Source: a virus. Taken from it: a stretch of DNA of 64,000 nt. The translations under genes were made by a program, and so were the position numbers. The notes below the pieces were generated by a model, which saw only the letters and a list, made by a program, of their open reading frames with translations, was not told where the DNA came from and searched no databases. This document shows positions 25,573 to 34,363 of this stretch, piece by piece. Position 1 is the stretch's first letter; every line of letters starts with the position of its first letter. Where the stretch lies: positions 1-64,000 of the IMG/VR virus record IMGVR_UViG_3300036944_001324. One strand, 5' to 3'.

Positions 25573-25670
25573 AAGACACAGATCCCAATCCTGTGTCTTG
25601 AACCATTGTCGCTTGTGTTGAAATCACGTTAACGTGAACATCACAGAAGCCTCTCGAAAGGGAGGCTTCT
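25573..25670 (+). terminator. Double hairpin plus TTTATGTCGTC
   Basis: A first stem AAGACACAG / CTGTGTCTT (25573-25599) follows the lysis operon. A second AGAAGCCTC / GAGGCTTCT (25645-25670) runs directly into TTTATGTCGTC (25670-25680), a close variant of the recurrent decamer, 35 nt before the next start codon. Confidence 0.8.
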
Positions 25671-25714
25671 TTATGTCGTCTGGTTCTTTGTTTATCTTTC
25701 TCATTTCTCACCCC

Positions 25715-26380
25715 ATGAAACAACCAACCAGCGTCTCTCTGGAAGCCATCACCGGTGGCGTCGAAAAAGAAGTCGTCATGTATGCCCGCATCGGCAATCG
25801 TGAAGGCCTCAACCAAGCTGCTTCGTCGATGAAGCAAATCCAGGCTCAACTGATGGGTCCTCGTTCTCGCATTCGTATTCGGTACGAGGAGAAGAACGGT
25901 GCAGCGCCTACCTGCGTGATGACCACCAAGAAACCCGTTGATCACAATGGCACCCAGGTCATGAAGGAGACGAACGCAGACGTCTCCAAAGAAGCGCTGG
26001 ACGTCTTCATGATCTCTTGCGATCAAGTGTTCCACAAAACACGCTACGAGTTTCCCATCGAGAAAGCCACGATCTTGACCAAGGATCTGCGCGCTGAGAT
26101 CGAAGTCACCGGCCTGAAGTTCGAAGTGGACGTGTTCACTGTCGATGGCAAGGAAAGCGAATGGTGCAAGATCGACGTTGAAGTGCAGGAACTGATTCCA
26201 CAACTGGAAGCCAAGGGCCTGAAACTCTCCGACGTGGAACTGAACCTGAACGTGAAACTCTCCGGCCTGCCGTTCCAGCCGGAAGCCTTCTTTGTGGACA
26301 CGGGTGAAAAGACTGGCCCCATGCGCGAGCTGGTCACCATGATCTACGAAAAGCAGTTCATCACCAAACTGGTCGATTAA
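25715..26380 (+). CDS. CYTH-like (triphosphate tunnel) domain protein
   Basis: 221 residues from ATG 25715; an earlier GTG lies inside the hairpin and is rejected. Alternating basic/acidic beta strands resemble the CYTH/TTM fold: SRIRIRYEE (strand with Arg pairs), a TTKKPVD segment, KETNADVSKE, KTRYEFP, KFEVDVF and CKIDVEVQ, in the order expected for tunnel strands. The N-terminal ExExK signature is not clear (VEKEVVMYARI at about 18-28). CYTH proteins bind or hydrolyse triphosphates. The fold call is moderate; no specific substrate can be inferred. Confidence 0.5.
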   Translation: MKQPTSVSLEAITGGVEKEVVMYARIGNREGLNQAASSMKQIQAQLMGPRSRIRIRYEEKNGAAPTCVMTTKKPVDHNGTQVMKETNADVSKEALDVFMISCDQVFHKTRYEFPIEKATILTKDLRAEIEVTGLKFEVDVFTVDGKESEWCKIDVEVQELIPQLEAKGLKLSDVELNLNVKLSGLPFQPEAFFVDTGEKTGPMRELVTMIYEKQFITKLVD

Positions 26381-26387
26381 CCACTGA

Positions 26388-26431
26388 GACAGCATAAGAG
26401 GCTCCCTTGCGGGAGCCTCTTTTTATGCCGT
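26388..26431. terminator. Convergent punctuation hairpin
   Basis: GACAGCATAAGAGGCTCCC pairs with GGGAGCCTCTTTTTATGCCGT around a TTGC loop. It lies between convergent genes and reads (A/T)TTATG-like from both strands. Confidence 0.85.
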
Positions 26432-26435
26432 TTGT

Positions 26436-27350
26436 TTAGGCGATAGCGCGTTCGATAGCGGCAATCAAAGCCACTGCGTGACGGTTCGAAGCCGCCTGGG
26501 TCATGTGGATCGCGTCGGTACCGACGTCGGTAGAGAAGAAGTCCTCGTTCCATCCAGCGTGTTGCAGACCGTAGTCAGCAGCGATCTGCAGAGTGGCTGC
26601 ATTGTTAGCTGCTCGACCAGCGACAGCATTGTTGATGTTGAAGACACCGGTGAGGACAGGGATACGGTCTTCACGCAAAACGATGTCCACCAGCTTGCGC
26701 ATGTTCGTGTCGAAATTAGGAACATTGCGGAAAGCGTCGTTGAAGCCCGTTTGCAAAACGACGACTTTGTGAGCACGCGTGATCAGCTCGAAAGCGGGCT
26801 GTGGTCCGTTGGGCCAGTACTCGGTAGGAAGACCTGCGTCAGGGATCGCGTAACCACCGAGCAAGTCACGGGTAGTCAACCCACCAGCTGCATGATCGGT
26901 CACCGTCCAAGCAGTGCGGTTTTGTTTGATGTAGTCGATCGGTGACAGGACCACCAACACACCGCGCATCACGCTGTCACCGCAAAGGTCGACAGAGATA
27001 GGCTTTGTGGCGGTGCCTGCCCGCAGAACAGTCTCGACCGTGACACCGTCAGAACCAACGTACTGACACGCCAGGTTGCTACCGGCGTACCAGGAGCGCA
27101 GCAGGTAACCTGCAGGACGCTTGTTCTTGGTGTATTCAACAATGGTCGATTGAGGAGCCGCAATCAACTCTTGGATCTTCGAGATCACTTGGGTGTTGTT
27201 GCCCGTGATTTGGTCTTTGATCCAGGCCACGACATCATGGTCGCAATACGACAAAAAGTAAGTCTTGATGGCCGCCGTCGTTGCGTCATCTTTTTCCAGT
27301 TGCGAGAGCAGCAGTGCAATCGTTCGTTTTTCAGTGACAAGCATCACCAT
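26436..27350 (-). CDS. SGNH/GDSL-family hydrolase
   Basis: 304 residues. The C-terminal ~185 residues carry the SGNH blocks: DLCGDSVMRG (Ser126 nucleophile in GDS), the oxyanion Gly in AAGGLTTRD, Asn204 in VLQTGFNDA, and a DAIHM segment near 281-285 supplying the Asp-x-x-His pair. The first ~115 residues are a separate, mostly helical and beta region, perhaps a virion attachment domain. In phages such esterases or deacetylases often sit on tail fibres or tailspikes and modify surface polysaccharide. Being downstream of large structural genes on the same strand supports that. Alternative: a free lipase-like enzyme. Confidence 0.78.
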   Translation of the reverse strand: MVMLVTEKRTIALLLSQLEKDDATTAAIKTYFLSYCDHDVVAWIKDQITGNNTQVISKIQELIAAPQSTIVEYTKNKRPAGYLLRSWYAGSNLACQYVGSDGVTVETVLRAGTATKPISVDLCGDSVMRGVLVVLSPIDYIKQNRTAWTVTDHAAGGLTTRDLLGGYAIPDAGLPTEYWPNGPQPAFELITRAHKVVVLQTGFNDAFRNVPNFDTNMRKLVDIVLREDRIPVLTGVFNINNAVAGRAANNAATLQIAADYGLQHAGWNEDFFSTDVGTDAIHMTQAASNRHAVALIAAIERAIA

Positions 27351-27419
27351 GAGAGTGGTTCCTTATGTGTTTGGCAAGAGAAGTCTATTCATAGCGTTTG
27401 CCAGAAACCACTCACTATA

Positions 27420-27459
27420 GACGGCATAAAAGCCTCCCGTTTCCAGGAGGCTTTTTTAT
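27420..27459 (-). terminator. Punctuation hairpin between minus-strand genes
   Basis: On the minus strand AAAAGCCTCC / GGAGGCTTTT is followed by TATGCCGTC. It separates the small virion gene (27473-27841) from the downstream SGNH hydrolase gene and shows that the decamer follows transcript direction. Confidence 0.85.
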
Positions 27460-27472
27460 ACCCCTACAGGGA

Positions 27473-27841
27473 TTAGACCCCGCCAGTGCACGCGACGCTG
27501 TTGGCCGTGCGTGTCATGTCCAGGAAACCACCGGAGCCGATCTTGTAGCGAACAACCAAGTCGACGCCCTTGCAGTACAGAGCCACCATCAGCGCTTTAG
27601 GACCCACCGAAGGAAGAGCAATGCCGGAGATGGACATGGGAGCGTCCAAAGCGATGGTGAGCGACTGCAGCACCGTTTCATCGACTTCGTCGTAAGCGTT
27701 TTCCAGCATTGCGCGCAACTCGGCAGCAGTGATGCCTTCTTCGAAGGCAGTGCCAACCGCAGTAGCGAACGCTGAGTCGGTTTCAAAACGCTCGATCAAA
27801 GCGTCGATGGTAGGGAAAGAGAACATCTGTTGACCTGACAT
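27473..27841 (-). CDS. Small probable virion protein
   Basis: 122 residues from ATG 27841 (MSGQQMFSF...). The longer in-frame extension would run into the upstream hairpin and is rejected. The N-terminal half is acidic and helical (ETDSAFATAVGTAF, AELRAMLENAYDEVDE), the C-terminal half beta-like with two Cys. It follows a perfect 11-bp hairpin and precedes the SGNH hydrolase gene. It may be a chaperone or tail accessory protein; function unknown. Confidence 0.65.
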   Translation of the reverse strand: MSGQQMFSFPTIDALIERFETDSAFATAVGTAFEEGITAAELRAMLENAYDEVDETVLQSLTIALDAPMSISGIALPSVGPKALMVALYCKGVDLVVRYKIGSGGFLDMTRTANSVACTGGV

Positions 27842-27879
27842 TCGGATTTTACTCCAAAAATAAATGAATAGGCAGTACG

Positions 27880-27907
27880 CACGTGTTGGACCGAAATCCA
27901 ACACGTG
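27880..27907 (-). terminator. Perfect 11-bp hairpin after the large baseplate-like gene
   Basis: CACGTGTTGGA / TCCAACACGTG with a 6-nt loop lies just past the stop of the 983-residue gene on the minus strand. A T-rich stretch (CATTTATTTTTGG) follows 18 nt later. No decamer follows. Confidence 0.65.
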
Positions 27908-27916
27908 TTACCGGGT

Positions 27917-30868
27917 TCAGCTTTGAGCGTGGCGCAAGAAGTCCACAGTGATGTCCTCGCGCACGATGAGCTGACCGTTGGGCAGCGCGGCGAGTTTCTT
28001 ACGGATAGAGCAGCGTTCGCTGTCCTCCAACATGGTGATAGCTTCGAGGTTTCGAAGTCCACCAAGTCCAGACAAACTCACACTGATTACGTCACTGCCG
28101 TAGCGTTGACGCAATTCAGACGTAATGGCTGACATGGATACCGTCGAATTCTTGAAGTGTTTGTCAATCACTTCAATGGTTGTTGTAGTGAGAGCGTCAC
28201 GAAGGTCCGCGTTTTCAAACGTGGCATCTCCCACGTACAGACGCGCCGTCAATGCCTGTCCAGCCTGAACTTGGGCGATGTTACCGCCTTCGATCAGCGC
28301 ACGGATAGAACCCATGCTCACCTTCGGATGGAAATAGACCTTGGTCTGATCCAGGAGATCGCCATTCATCCGAGGAAGGTCACGTGTCACCCAACCAACC
28401 ACAGTTGCAACCATTTCGTTGCGATACAGGCTTGTCGAGTAGTCGTCTGCAAAGTAGTAAACCCCGTCGATGAAGAACATGTCAATCTGACGCGACAGGT
28501 AAGAGTGACCGATAGGTGTCGGAACGCCATTGGTCAAGATCACATCACCCCGGCGATGCAAGATGCGTGGCTGACCATTGCTGTCAAGTTTGACGTCACC
28601 TTGTTTACCGATCAGGTTGTACGAGATCGTTCCGTTGGCTTCGACCGTGAACGTAGCGCCCGTTACAGGGTCACGTTCGTACACGTCTGTTTCGTAGGTG
28701 TCGAAGATGTCCGTTGCATAGGTCTGGTGAGCTGCCGAGGACGGGATGGACCGCGACGAGGACCAAAGATTTTTCAGAGCCTTACCAAAAACGACAGAAA
28801 TGCGTTCTTGTGTCACACCAGCAATACGGTTCGGAAGCAAGAACCGTCCGAGCAAGGTATCCATGGAGTGGTTGGTCCAACCCATCGGCATCACTGAAGA
28901 GGCCGAATAGATCATGTCAAAGGACTGCGCAAGACCCACAGGGATGATACGCTCATCCAAGTTCAGAATCTTGAAACCAGTCAGTTGGAGATTGTCGTTG
29001 CTGTCAACGTCGAAACGCGTCTGAATGAAGAATTCAAAAATCATTTCGTTTTGGGCAGTCCGACCTACAAGCGTACCGTTAAGGTAACAGCGTACGCTTT
29101 CACCAACAGGTTGGTAGCTCAGTTGTAGATGGACCTGACTGTCATCGAGTTCGCGCCACGGGGCATTGCTCTGCGTCTTCACAACGATGCGGTATCCGCC
29201 GTCGATTCGTGTGATACCCATCTCAGCAGTGCTGACCTGCAGACCCGTGGTGTCGTTCTGGTCCACGAACATGGATGTCTCAGAAGTGGGACTGTCCAAG
29301 TAGTAAGGCCGCAGCGAGAACTCGTTGTTGGTAGCGTCCAGCACGTAGTGAAACGGCGTGTACAGGAAGTTGCGCGAAGAAACACTCAGCGAGCGACGCT
29401 CTGGCTCCAGCGCCATGATGTCGGCTTGCGCAGCCTCAGAGACGATCTTGACAATACCGTTAACGTTCTCGTAGAGGATCTCGGGAACGAGCGTCAAGCG
29501 ATCGCCGTTACCCAGCGTCTTGGAATGCTGCAGCGCTTCCTGGAACGAAACAATCAGCGATTCGATAGAAGCAGACCCAGCAGTCACCAACTTCTCATCG
29601 AATGGTTTCGGCATAGCCCGGGTAGCCAGGTACTCGCGTTCCGTCAAAGTATCAACGTACTTGACAACCTCGAAACCTTCACGGGTCAAAGACGCTTGGA
29701 TTTGTGGTCCGGTGATAGGGATCTGTCGCTGACCGACCGAGTTCATGATGACGCGTTCACGCAATTCTTCAAAACCCAAAGCTGCAGCACCACCGGAGAC
29801 GATCGTGTTGGTAAACACGTAGACAGACCGCATGGCTTGCCACGCGGCTACGTAGTTGGTCTTTTCCGACAGATCGATCGTGTTCCACTTCGCATCGAAA
29901 GCACTGGGCTTGAAGTTCGTGGTGTTGATACGAACCTCACCTTTGGTGGTGTAGATGTCGACCCGCAGAGAACCGGAGATGCTGCCTTGTGTCAGATACA
30001 CTTGAGGCACATGAACGCCAAGCGTTCCATCACCCACCTTCAGAACCGCGGTGCGCGTGTTCGGATCGTAGATCTGTTCCGTATGGGTTGTCTTGATTTC
30101 ACGCCACAGACCCAGCGTTGCATTGTTCTTGTAGAACACCCGAGCATAACAGAACTCGTCACTGAAGCCAAGTTGTTTGTTGTACCCGGTAGCCTGGTTG
30201 ATGTCAGAGTTGATCGAGGACACCCGCGTCTGGAGCATTTCCACGTCGATGCCAACCCAAGCACTTTTATCGCTCGACTGGACGAATGTCTTCCAGTTGG
30301 GTTCGTTGGTTCTGAAGACCTGCAAAGGGGTCACGTTGTCGAGGTCGTAAACGACGCTCAAGGCACCGTGCTGCATTTCCTTGATCTCAATCGGATACAT
30401 CAAGGTAAAGATCGTGTCAGCGACTTCAACGGTACTGTAGCGCGGAATCACCACCTTGCGAATGTTCGTGGCGGGGTCCAAGATCATCCGAGACAACAGC
30501 TCTTCTTTGTTGATCATGAACCGGAACGATGCGTTCGCAGGGATTGCGAAACGATCGATGTAGTCCTTGTCACTCATGTGCAGGTACAAGTCATCGATCG
30601 TCTGGGCTGCAGCGGGATACAGACGACGTGTCGTCGTTTCGTTGTCGATCACGAAAGCCGCGGTGTTCACAGCCGAAGCTTCCATGAGGTTAACAAACGG
30701 GTTGGTGGCATCTACCAATTCAATACCACCGCCCAGAACGTCTTGGACTTGCTCGATCATCAACCGCTGGATGGCAGTCGGGTTAAAACGCACACGGTCC
30801 ACGTTTTTCAAAAAGCGCGATACAGGTGTATCGACAGCGTCACGTGCGGTGCTGTACAGTTCAGTCAT
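27917..30868 (-). CDS. Very large structural protein, baseplate-like
   Basis: 983 residues from ATG 30868 (MTELYSTARD...); an upstream in-frame ATG would add 11 hydrophobic residues. Mixed alpha/beta, long and without low complexity. A middle segment (VGQRQIPITGPQIQASLTREGFEVVKYVDTL, about 410-440) looks like the domain boundary seen in baseplate wedge proteins of the gp6/J type, by impression only. It probably shares a transcript with the 380-residue gene upstream (39-nt gap). A virion role is likely from length and neighbours; the baseplate assignment is tentative. Confidence 0.55.
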   Translation of the reverse strand: MTELYSTARDAVDTPVSRFLKNVDRVRFNPTAIQRLMIEQVQDVLGGGIELVDATNPFVNLMEASAVNTAAFVIDNETTTRRLYPAAAQTIDDLYLHMSDKDYIDRFAIPANASFRFMINKEELLSRMILDPATNIRKVVIPRYSTVEVADTIFTLMYPIEIKEMQHGALSVVYDLDNVTPLQVFRTNEPNWKTFVQSSDKSAWVGIDVEMLQTRVSSINSDINQATGYNKQLGFSDEFCYARVFYKNNATLGLWREIKTTHTEQIYDPNTRTAVLKVGDGTLGVHVPQVYLTQGSISGSLRVDIYTTKGEVRINTTNFKPSAFDAKWNTIDLSEKTNYVAAWQAMRSVYVFTNTIVSGGAAALGFEELRERVIMNSVGQRQIPITGPQIQASLTREGFEVVKYVDTLTEREYLATRAMPKPFDEKLVTAGSASIESLIVSFQEALQHSKTLGNGDRLTLVPEILYENVNGIVKIVSEAAQADIMALEPERRSLSVSSRNFLYTPFHYVLDATNNEFSLRPYYLDSPTSETSMFVDQNDTTGLQVSTAEMGITRIDGGYRIVVKTQSNAPWRELDDSQVHLQLSYQPVGESVRCYLNGTLVGRTAQNEMIFEFFIQTRFDVDSNDNLQLTGFKILNLDERIIPVGLAQSFDMIYSASSVMPMGWTNHSMDTLLGRFLLPNRIAGVTQERISVVFGKALKNLWSSSRSIPSSAAHQTYATDIFDTYETDVYERDPVTGATFTVEANGTISYNLIGKQGDVKLDSNGQPRILHRRGDVILTNGVPTPIGHSYLSRQIDMFFIDGVYYFADDYSTSLYRNEMVATVVGWVTRDLPRMNGDLLDQTKVYFHPKVSMGSIRALIEGGNIAQVQAGQALTARLYVGDATFENADLRDALTTTTIEVIDKHFKNSTVSMSAITSELRQRYGSDVISVSLSGLGGLRNLEAITMLEDSERCSIRKKLAALPNGQLIVREDITVDFLRHAQS

Positions 30869-30907
30869 GTCTAAAACCAGTTGAATAAAATGAAAACCCA
30901 ATGAGTA

Positions 30908-32050
30908 TCAGGCTTCCAGGGGTGCCCCCATAGCCCAACTATCCAATACTTCTCGGGCACGATCGCTATCGTTAATGATAGACGCGTAGTACTCTTTTGT
31001 GACCCACCATTCAAGCTCGCGGGTCTGAGGGTCAATGCGTGGGTAGGCACGGCAGTTAAACACTGCCATTTCTTCACGGGATATCTTGGCCATCGATTGC
31101 TCTCGAGTCACCTCGGTACGCATAGACGGATGGAAAGCACCCACCACACGGTTAAAGGACCACACCAAAATTTCATCATCCACGATCGAGCCATTGGCTT
31201 GAAACTGGATCTGAACTTTAGCGCTAGCATCGTTGTAGGGCTTCTCGATGTTGTAGTCAAACTGCGCGCCCCGTGGCACACTCAGCGGGAAAGCAGCACC
31301 ACACGCCCAGATACCAACCACGGTCGTACGGCTCGGGTCAAGGATCAACCGATAGACCCGCGTCTGGTAATCGATCAGGTTGGCGATCATCATGTCGGTG
31401 TACGGAACAAGCAGTCCTTCGAACACATGACCCATGTAATGGACCCAGTAATCGAACAGCTTTGTGATAGGGTCCCCCCTGCTATTGCGAAAAGTGGCGG
31501 TGATATTGTATGCGGAATAATTTATCGCAGTACCATCAACCATCGTGTGTTGTTCGCGGTACTGGCCCTGCGGGGAATCATAAATCGGGATGAGCGTATC
31601 TGGAACGCCAGAGAAGCTTTCGATGTGATTGCTGAGCAGCGGTATGAACGCGTTCAAGGGATCGATCAGCGGGCAATTGAGCCCCATCGATGTACCGGTG
31701 ACATCAGTGGATTCCTGACCGAACACTTGAAGACGAGGGTCCAGCATACAGCGCACTGCGCGGTGTACACTCTTTTCTTCCGTGGTCAGCAGCGGGTAAT
31801 ACCGCCGCACGTTCTTCAGATTAGCGCTTTGCAGGTTCAGCAAAGGGCGTGTAAAAAAGACCATCCCGTAATGGTCTTTGTTCATCGGCACAGGCAGAGG
31901 AGTCTGCATGTGGTTAATACCGAAGAAGCTATTGGTAACCGGATTACCAAAGCTGCTCGGAATTTCTTCACCTCGTCCTGCATTCATGGACGGAGCGGAA
32001 GCAAACCCTAGACGACGAAGGTCTTCGATTGAAATATTATCAGAGGCCAT
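30908..32050 (-). CDS. Virion structural protein
   Basis: 380 residues from ATG 32050 (MASDNISIEDL...), preferred to an ATG six codons upstream. The N-terminus is polar and probably extended. The centre contains a Tyr/Trp-rich segment (FDYWVHYMGHVFEGLLVPY, about 205-223), and the C-terminus is acidic. First gene of the minus-strand structural unit. Upstream, at 32148-32198, is a hairpin carrying TTATGCAGTC toward this gene. No family recognised. Confidence 0.6.
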   Translation of the reverse strand: MASDNISIEDLRRLGFASAPSMNAGRGEEIPSSFGNPVTNSFFGINHMQTPLPVPMNKDHYGMVFFTRPLLNLQSANLKNVRRYYPLLTTEEKSVHRAVRCMLDPRLQVFGQESTDVTGTSMGLNCPLIDPLNAFIPLLSNHIESFSGVPDTLIPIYDSPQGQYREQHTMVDGTAINYSAYNITATFRNSRGDPITKLFDYWVHYMGHVFEGLLVPYTDMMIANLIDYQTRVYRLILDPSRTTVVGIWACGAAFPLSVPRGAQFDYNIEKPYNDASAKVQIQFQANGSIVDDEILVWSFNRVVGAFHPSMRTEVTREQSMAKISREEMAVFNCRAYPRIDPQTRELEWWVTKEYYASIINDSDRAREVLDSWAMGAPLEA

Positions 32051-32147
32051 AAAACGTTTTCTTCCCAATCAAATGGAACTTTTCAGTACTGCCAAAAAGC
32101 AGCAAACTCGATTGACACCCAACCAGATTGACTTGACCCACAGATAG

Positions 32148-32198
32148 ACTGCATAAGAGCAAAGCTGCGTCACAAGTACGCGCTTTGCTCTTGACAGT
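32148..32198. promoter_or_regulatory. Punctuation-type hairpin in a divergent promoter region
   Basis: ACTGCATAAGAGCAAAGC..GCGT pairs with ACGC..GCTTTGCTCTTGACAGT. The minus strand reads GCTCTTATGCAGTC about 100 nt upstream of the minus-strand structural unit. It lies between divergent genes (- starting 32050, + starting 32273), where no terminator is expected, so it argues that the element has a start function. Confidence 0.55.
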
Positions 32199-32272
32199 TT
32201 ACCTGTGAGGATAGCGTAGACTTTTTTGATTTCCCACATCCCTACTTTTTCATAGCAACGAGGATTCTTTTA

Positions 32273-33397
32273 ATGAGCTTACAAGCTGGTGCCATGGCCG
32301 CAGGAGCAGTGCTTGCTACCTTCGCCGATGTCGGCGGAGAAATTGGCAAGTACAACTCCATCATGAACAACTCTCGCTCCCTCATCGGGGTGAGTCAAGC
32401 AGCGCGCGTTGAGCCGCTCACCTTGGTGGACAACACCTTGGTCCATCTGGATTATTTGCCGGATGTACTCCAAACTCTCCAAAGCCAGTTCACAGGATTC
32501 TGGCTCCAGGCACTGGCGATGCTCACCGACCTCAACGGTGTGAATGTTGCCAAGATTCTCGACCCCATCAATCCTTCCCGTGATCCCGACTACGTCGAGT
32601 TCACCAAGAGCCTGCGTCGCCAAGCCGGCATGGAAGCCATCTCTCACATGAGCATGGAAGCCTACAAGTGGGCACTGCCTACCGCTGGTCAGCGATTCCT
32701 GGCAAAGGAAGCAGACGCTGGTAAAGGCGCGGTTGCTGATGCCATCAAGGAAGTCAAAGACTCTGCCAACCTGGCCGTCGGCAAGCTGATCAACGTCAAG
32801 GTGAAGAACCAGGGCGAAGAAGCCAACATTCCCGTGGCTATCCGTCTGATGGTTGTCGAGATGGACCCTTCGTCTCTCACCGCCCTCGTGGGTGACAAGA
32901 GCCAAAACCAAAGCTTCGGCCAACGCGTGTTCGAGTGGCGTGCCGGTCGTCTGGGCTTCATCTCCGATCTGATCTTGTGCAACGACCTGATCAAGGAAAA
33001 GAAGCGCATGCTGGCCAAAGACAAGGAAGGTGTGTACTCCGAAGTACGTCGCCGCCAGTCCCAGCACAAGAAGGCAGGCATGCTCAGCGGCCAAGCGTCC
33101 GCAGCAGAAGCTTCCAACCTGTACGTGATCTCCAAGGCATCGGCTGAAAACCTGGCCATGCAGTTCGGCTACGACATCGACAACTTCTCGCACCGTGAGA
33201 AGATCTTCGAGAACACCGCAGCCATGATCATCGCTGTGATCGATCCCAACTACGAGCGTGTGGTGTTCTACCACAACGGCCTGCGTCAATCGACCAGTCT
33301 GGGTATCCGTGACATCAAGGTTGCGAACAAAGGTTCCGGCCCGAACATCATGGACATCTTCCAAGCTTACAAAGAAGGAGCTGCACCGCGCTTCTAA
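32273..33397 (+). CDS. Virion structural protein
   Basis: 374 residues opening with an Ala/Gly-rich N-terminus (AGAMAAGAVLATFADVGG). Conserved-looking segments include a hydrophobic beta sheet region (IPVAIRLMVVEMDP), the basic KEKKRMLAKDKEGVYSEVRRR and a C-terminal GSGPNIMDIF. It starts the large plus-strand virion block that leads into three inner-body paralogs, similar to phiKZ-type phages where head genes adjoin inner-body genes. Ends at a hairpin. Structural role by context. Confidence 0.6.
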   Translation: MSLQAGAMAAGAVLATFADVGGEIGKYNSIMNNSRSLIGVSQAARVEPLTLVDNTLVHLDYLPDVLQTLQSQFTGFWLQALAMLTDLNGVNVAKILDPINPSRDPDYVEFTKSLRRQAGMEAISHMSMEAYKWALPTAGQRFLAKEADAGKGAVADAIKEVKDSANLAVGKLINVKVKNQGEEANIPVAIRLMVVEMDPSSLTALVGDKSQNQSFGQRVFEWRAGRLGFISDLILCNDLIKEKKRMLAKDKEGVYSEVRRRQSQHKKAGMLSGQASAAEASNLYVISKASAENLAMQFGYDIDNFSHREKIFENTAAMIIAVIDPNYERVVFYHNGLRQSTSLGIRDIKVANKGSGPNIMDIFQAYKEGAAPRF

Positions 33398-33401
33398 GAA
33401 C

Positions 33402-33425
33402 AGGGAGGGTTTCAGTACCCTCCCT
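33402..33425 (+). terminator. Hairpin after 374-residue virion gene
   Basis: AGGGAGGGT / ACCCTCCCT with a 6-nt loop, then CTTACACGACG, a poor match to the decamer. The next gene starts 54 nt on. Confidence 0.6.
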
Positions 33426-33478
33426 CTTACACGACGCCAATGCACTGATTTCCCATCTACCCTTTCTTTGAAACATCC

Positions 33479-34363
33479 ATGAATTTCTCCAACTACTTCA
33501 AGCAGCTCCTGCCGTACTTCGGTCGGGACCGTGCCGTCGAAGACGCTCGCGTGGTTCGCAATGAACTGCTCAGCGTTGCCATCCCGTCCTACGAACTGGC
33601 GATGGAAGCATTCAAGACCAACGTCACCTCCAAACGTGGCCAGGGCTTTGCCAAGCAATACCGCCTGATGGTCGGCAGCCACAAGAACTCGTTCGTCTTT
33701 GACATCCTGGAACGCCTGAAAAAGCTGCCCAAGGTTCTGGACGCCATCGACGCCGAGTTGGCCAAGACGTTCGACAACAAGGTCGTCACCATCGCTCTGG
33801 ACGTGCGCAAGGCCAACGTGCTGCGCGCTCTCGAGTGCGTCGGCTTTGTGAGCAAGTTCTCGATCAGTCTGCTCAACGTGATCTACGTTGACGAGACCTC
33901 TGACATGGGTAAGACCCAACCGCATTCGAGCGACGTCCAACAAGGCGAGTACGCCCGCATCGAACGCTTCTTCATCGACTTTTGCTCTTTGCTCAAGAGC
34001 CTGACCGATGTGAAGGACCCTGCCAAGTCGTTTGCTGACATCCCTGATGTTCAAGCTGACGGCGTGGAACAACTGCGCGACGTCTTTGACGACAGCCGCA
34101 TTGATCCCATGCAACTCTTTACCCGGACCAACTTCCGCGGTAACCCCATCTACTTCGTTCGCTCCGTGATGGTCGACTGGCAGATGGATCGCTTCAAGCA
34201 CACCCAAGAGCAAAAGAAGCTGTTGGAGCTGCGTCTGCTGCACCTGCAACGCCGCAAGCAAAACAACCCCGACGCCGGCATCGAGCGCGACATCGAAATC
34301 ACGTCTTCGCGCGTGGCTTCGCTCGCTGAGACGCTGCGCAAGTACGAGGAGAGTTTCGCATGA
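33479..34363 (+). CDS. Virion-block protein
   Basis: 294 residues with strongly biased codon use and a helical, charged composition. The last ~65 residues (QEQKKLLELRLLHLQRRKQ.. to AETLRKYEESF) form an evident coiled coil. Its stop overlaps the next start (ATGA), so the two are translationally coupled. It may act as a scaffold, chaperone or structural protein in head assembly; no family recognised. Confidence 0.62.
   Translation: MNFSNYFKQLLPYFGRDRAVEDARVVRNELLSVAIPSYELAMEAFKTNVTSKRGQGFAKQYRLMVGSHKNSFVFDILERLKKLPKVLDAIDAELAKTFDNKVVTIALDVRKANVLRALECVGFVSKFSISLLNVIYVDETSDMGKTQPHSSDVQQGEYARIERFFIDFCSLLKSLTDVKDPAKSFADIPDVQADGVEQLRDVFDDSRIDPMQLFTRTNFRGNPIYFVRSVMVDWQMDRFKHTQEQKKLLELRLLHLQRRKQNNPDAGIERDIEITSSRVASLAETLRKYEESFA

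Noticed and set aside
25634-25714. Upstream GTG extension of the CYTH-like gene
   Set aside because: The extension runs through the terminator hairpin and TTTATGTCGTC; the ATG at 25715 gives a normal N-terminus.
29129-30874. 581-codon plus-strand open frame opposite the 983-residue gene
   Set aside because: Arg/His/Val-rich antisense shadow with no start signal; the minus-strand gene is in a clear operon.
32279-34261. 660-codon minus-strand open frame
   Set aside because: It spans two plus-strand virion genes and their intergenic hairpin; composition (Leu/Val/His runs) looks like an antisense shadow.
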